A stretch of 6,867 bases of DNA from the NCBI GenBank assembly GCA_934615635.1, contig CAKTTT010000128.1, forward strand, positions 1 through 6,867, written 5' to 3'. Below the pieces are notes generated by a model. It had not been told where the DNA came from. It saw only the letters and a program-made list of their open reading frames with translations, and made no database searches. The position numbers and the translations under genes are program-made. The stretch comes from an uncultured Eubacteriales bacterium (GTDB taxonomy: Bacteria; Bacillota; Clostridia; Oscillospirales; Acutalibacteraceae). This document shows positions 5,399 through 6,867 of this stretch, one piece after another (within the stretch, counting starts at the first letter, position 1; each line of letters begins with the position of its first letter).

Positions 5399-5851
5399 AT
5401 GAGAAAACCCATCAATGAAATGCGGCTGGTCATCCCCAGCCGCTCGGCCAACGAATCCTTTGCCCGGTCGGCGGTGGCCGCCTTTATTGCCCAGTTGGAC
5501 CCGGCGGTGGACGAGCTGGCGGATATCCGCACCGCCGTATCGGAGGCGGTGACCAATTGCATTGTCCACGCTTATCCGGACGATATCGGGGACATTATCC
5601 TGACGGTGCGGCTGTTTGCCGACGGGAAGGTGACCATCCGGATCAAGGATAAGGGCTGCGGGATTGAAAACGTGCCCCAAGCCATGGAGCCGCTGTTCAC
5701 CACCGGAGGGGAAGAGCGGTCCGGACTGGGCTTTTCGGTGATGGAAAGCTTTACCGACCGGCTGAGGGTGGTGTCGCACAAGGGCAGGGGCACGGTGGTC
5801 ACCATGGAAAAATACATAATGCTCCGGGAACGGCAGGCGAGGCAGGCTTGA
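5399..5851 (+). CDS. spoIIAB: SpoIIAB, anti-sigma-F factor and serine kinase
   Basis: SpoIIAB binds and silences sigma-F before septation and phosphorylates SpoIIAA on Ser58, using a GHKL-type ATP fold. The 150-residue protein aligns along its length with B. subtilis SpoIIAB (146 aa). ESFARSAVAAFIAQLDP (19-35) contains Arg23, equivalent to the sigma-F/SpoIIAA contact residue Arg20. The N-box SEAVTN with Glu49 and Asn53 gives the catalytic base and Mg-ATP contact. DKGCGI (84-89) is the G1 box, and PLFTTGGEERSGLGFSVM (98-115) is the ATP lid and G2 region. All expected residues are present, so it should be active. AAAGGAAGG at 5381-5389, 9 bases before ATG, is the best ribosome binding site in the window, which would favour good synthesis of the inhibitor relative to sigma-F. 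Confidence 0.96.
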   Translation: MRKPINEMRLVIPSRSANESFARSAVAAFIAQLDPAVDELADIRTAVSEAVTNCIVHAYPDDIGDIILTVRLFADGKVTIRIKDKGCGIENVPQAMEPLFTTGGEERSGLGFSVMESFTDRLRVVSHKGRGTVVTMEKYIMLRERQARQA

Positions 5852-6507
5852 GCAGCAGAGAGGATACCATCTGCCGGAATATCGGCCTGGTGCATTCCTG
5901 CGCCCGCCGGTTTATGGGCCGCGGGATCGAATACGATGATCTGTTCCAGGCAGGCTGCATGGGTCTCGTGAAGGCGGCGGACGGCTTTGACCAGGAGCGG
6001 GGCCTCAAGTTTTCCACCTATGCCGTTCCGGTCATTCTGGGGGAAATCCGACGGCTTTTCCGGGACGGCGGTACGGTCAAGGTCAGCCGTTCCCTCAAGG
6101 AATTATCCATGAAAGCCACCCGGGAGCGGGAGACCTTTCTCACCAGAGAGGGACGGGAGCCCAGCGTGGGCGAGCTGGCCGATCTGCTGGGGGTATCGCC
6201 CGAGGAAGCGGCGGAGGCCCTGGGGGCGTCCCTGCCGCCGCTGTCCCTGACCCGCTCCTCCGAGGAGGACGACGGCGAACAGATCGACCTGCCTGTGTCG
6301 CCGCCGGAGGAGAGCATAACCGACCACCTGGCCCTGCGGCAGGTGCTGGGAGAGCTGGAGCCGCGGGACAGGGCATTGATTGTCCTGCGCTACCTGAACA
6401 GCCATACCCAGCAGGCCACCGCCGAAAAACTGGGGATGACGCAGGTGCAGGTTTCCCGGCGGGAGCGGCAGATACTGGAGGAAATGCGGAAAAAAATGAC
6501 CGGATAG
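5848..6507 (+). CDS. sigF: RNA polymerase sigma factor sigma-F, short N-terminus
   Basis: Sigma-F is the first forespore-specific sigma factor, released from SpoIIAB in the small compartment. The product is 219 residues against 255 in B. subtilis. Region 2 is clear: RRFMGRGIEYDDLFQAGCMG (20-39) and GLKFSTYAVPVILGEIRR (52-69). Region 3 has TVKVSRSLKEL (76-86) and EPSVGELADLLGVSPEE (104-120). Region 4 has a helix-turn-helix around QATAEKLGMTQVQVSRRERQIL (the last part at 189-210). About 30 residues equivalent to the N-terminal region 1.2 segment of B. subtilis sigma-F are missing, and the in-frame sequence upstream, inside spoIIAB, does not resemble it. The start is TTG, overlapping the spoIIAB stop as TTGA with no strong ribosome binding site, so translation is probably coupled to spoIIAB. 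The next in-frame ATG is residue 23, inside region 2, so it is unlikely. Confidence 0.93.
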   Translation: MSSREDTICRNIGLVHSCARRFMGRGIEYDDLFQAGCMGLVKAADGFDQERGLKFSTYAVPVILGEIRRLFRDGGTVKVSRSLKELSMKATRERETFLTREGREPSVGELADLLGVSPEEAAEALGASLPPLSLTRSSEEDDGEQIDLPVSPPEESITDHLALRQVLGELEPRDRALIVLRYLNSHTQQATAEKLGMTQVQVSRRERQILEEMRKKMTG

Positions 6508-6509
6508 CG

Positions 6510-6550
6510 AAGCGGAGGGGGATGCCTGGATGGCATCTCCCTCCGCTTTT
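6510..6550 (+). terminator. Terminator of the spoIIA operon
   Basis: Bases 6510-6526 pair with 6532-6548 over 17 positions (one G-U) around a TGGAT loop. The stem begins 2 bases after the sigF stop and ends in a short T run (6547-6550). The minus-strand side lacks an adjacent T run, so it mainly serves the operon. Confidence 0.85.
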
Positions 6551-6745
6551 GGAAAAAGGAAACAACCGGCTCGGCTGAAGGCGCCTCGGCGGCTTCAGCG
6601 CCGGGAATGGAGAAAGAGAGGCGCCGGCAGAGGCCCAGAAACGGGGAAAACCGCCGCCGGGGTGGGAGAAGCTCGCCACCTTAGAGCCGGAAAGCATGAG
6701 GTGGGCGGAATAAGCCTCCAGAGCCCAGTCCAATCGCCAGCCTTA
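6551..6745. other. Non-coding gap between convergent sigF and beta-galactosidase genes
   Basis: I see no gene in these 195 bases. Two minor inverted repeats are visible: GCTGAAG (6574-6580) with CTTCAGC (6593-6599), and GGTGG (6661-6665) extended through GAG/CTC to CCACC (6676-6680) with one bulged G. Neither has a T run, so I cannot point to a terminator for the minus-strand gene. Confidence 0.6.
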
Positions 6746-6867
6746 TCAGCCGGGCAGCCGGTCGAACAGCCAGGTAAAGCGGATTTCTTCCTCCCGCAGG
6801 GTATAGCGGGGCAGCAGGGCTGGCCCGCAGCTGGCCGAGCCCACCCCGCAATGGAAGGCGTCCAGGC
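6746..6867 (-). CDS. C-terminal end of a family-2 beta-galactosidase (start outside window)
   Basis: On the minus strand a frame entering at the right edge (first full codon at 6865) runs 39 codons to TGA at 6748-6746. The peptide begins LDAFHCGVGSASCGPAL, continues LLPRYTLREEE and ends FTWLFDRLPG. The GVG-x-x-SCGP motif followed by a P-x-Y-x-L segment and an aromatic-rich F-x-W/F-x-F strand is typical of the very end of LacZ-type glycoside hydrolase family 2 beta-galactosidases (the small-chain/domain 5 end). These enzymes hydrolyse terminal beta-galactosides such as lactose. The fragment is too short for a symbol or to judge whether the gene is intact, but the match at the natural protein end and the proper stop suggest a normal C-terminus, convergent with the spoIIA operon. 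Confidence 0.7.
   Translation of the reverse strand, partial: LDAFHCGVGSASCGPALLPRYTLREEEIRFTWLFDRLPG

Noticed and set aside
6140..6733. A 197-codon minus-strand frame covering the 3' half of sigF and the following gap
   Set aside because: It runs through the sigF terminator hairpin, is Pro/Ser/Ala/Gly-rich without a domain, has only a TTG start, and is mostly the shadow of sigF.
1..6867. Mobile elements, CRISPR arrays, tRNA or rRNA genes, toxin-antitoxin or phage-defence genes
   Set aside because: I saw no spaced direct repeats, transposase motifs or tRNA-like folds, and all substantial open frames are explained by known housekeeping or sporulation families.

Overview
The window looks like a chromosomal housekeeping and sporulation segment from a fairly GC-rich, endospore-forming member of the Clostridia. 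The Oscillospiraceae/Ruminococcaceae group is my guess. The evidence is a complete spoIIAA-spoIIAB-sigF operon, a bofA gene, GGAAAGG-type ribosome binding sites, and protein sequences close to the Bacillus sporulation families but with GC-rich codon choice. I see no phage, plasmid, IS, CRISPR, tRNA or rRNA sequence.

Layout. Positions 1-690 hold the C-terminal end of RNase R (RNB catalytic end plus S1 domain). A 109-bp gap with a sigma-E-like promoter leads to a two-gene unit: a YaaL-like DUF2508 protein (800-1057) and BofA (1110-1382). This unit ends at a perfect 17-bp hairpin (1405-1445) that also faces the convergent trhA/hemolysin III gene (1538-2191, minus strand). A 232-bp AT-rich divergent intergenic region (2192-2423) separates trhA from a malic enzyme gene (2424-3596). 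That gene overlaps folC (3596-4873) by one base. The folC to spoIIAA gap (4874-5044) contains an exact Spo0A box, a weak sigma-H-like promoter and a strong intrinsic terminator only 32 bp before spoIIAA. SpoIIAA (5045-5380), SpoIIAB (5399-5851) and sigma-F (5848-6507, TTG start, 4-bp overlap) follow, then a 17-bp terminator hairpin (6510-6550). The last 122 bases carry, on the minus strand, the final 39 codons of what looks like a family-2 beta-galactosidase.

How the genes work together. SpoIIAA, SpoIIAB and sigma-F form the partner-switching module that starts forespore-specific transcription. BofA belongs to the later mother-cell checkpoint that holds back pro-sigma-K processing, so two stages of the sporulation cascade lie about 4 kb apart. 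Malic enzyme and FolC are central-metabolism genes joined by translational overlap, and TrhA is a membrane protein with its own promoter. I found no convincing unknown system. The points most worth a second look are regulatory: the Spo0A box followed by a terminator before spoIIAA, the sigma-E-like promoter before yaaL-bofA, the hairpin touching the malic enzyme ribosome binding site, and the N-terminally short sigma-F.
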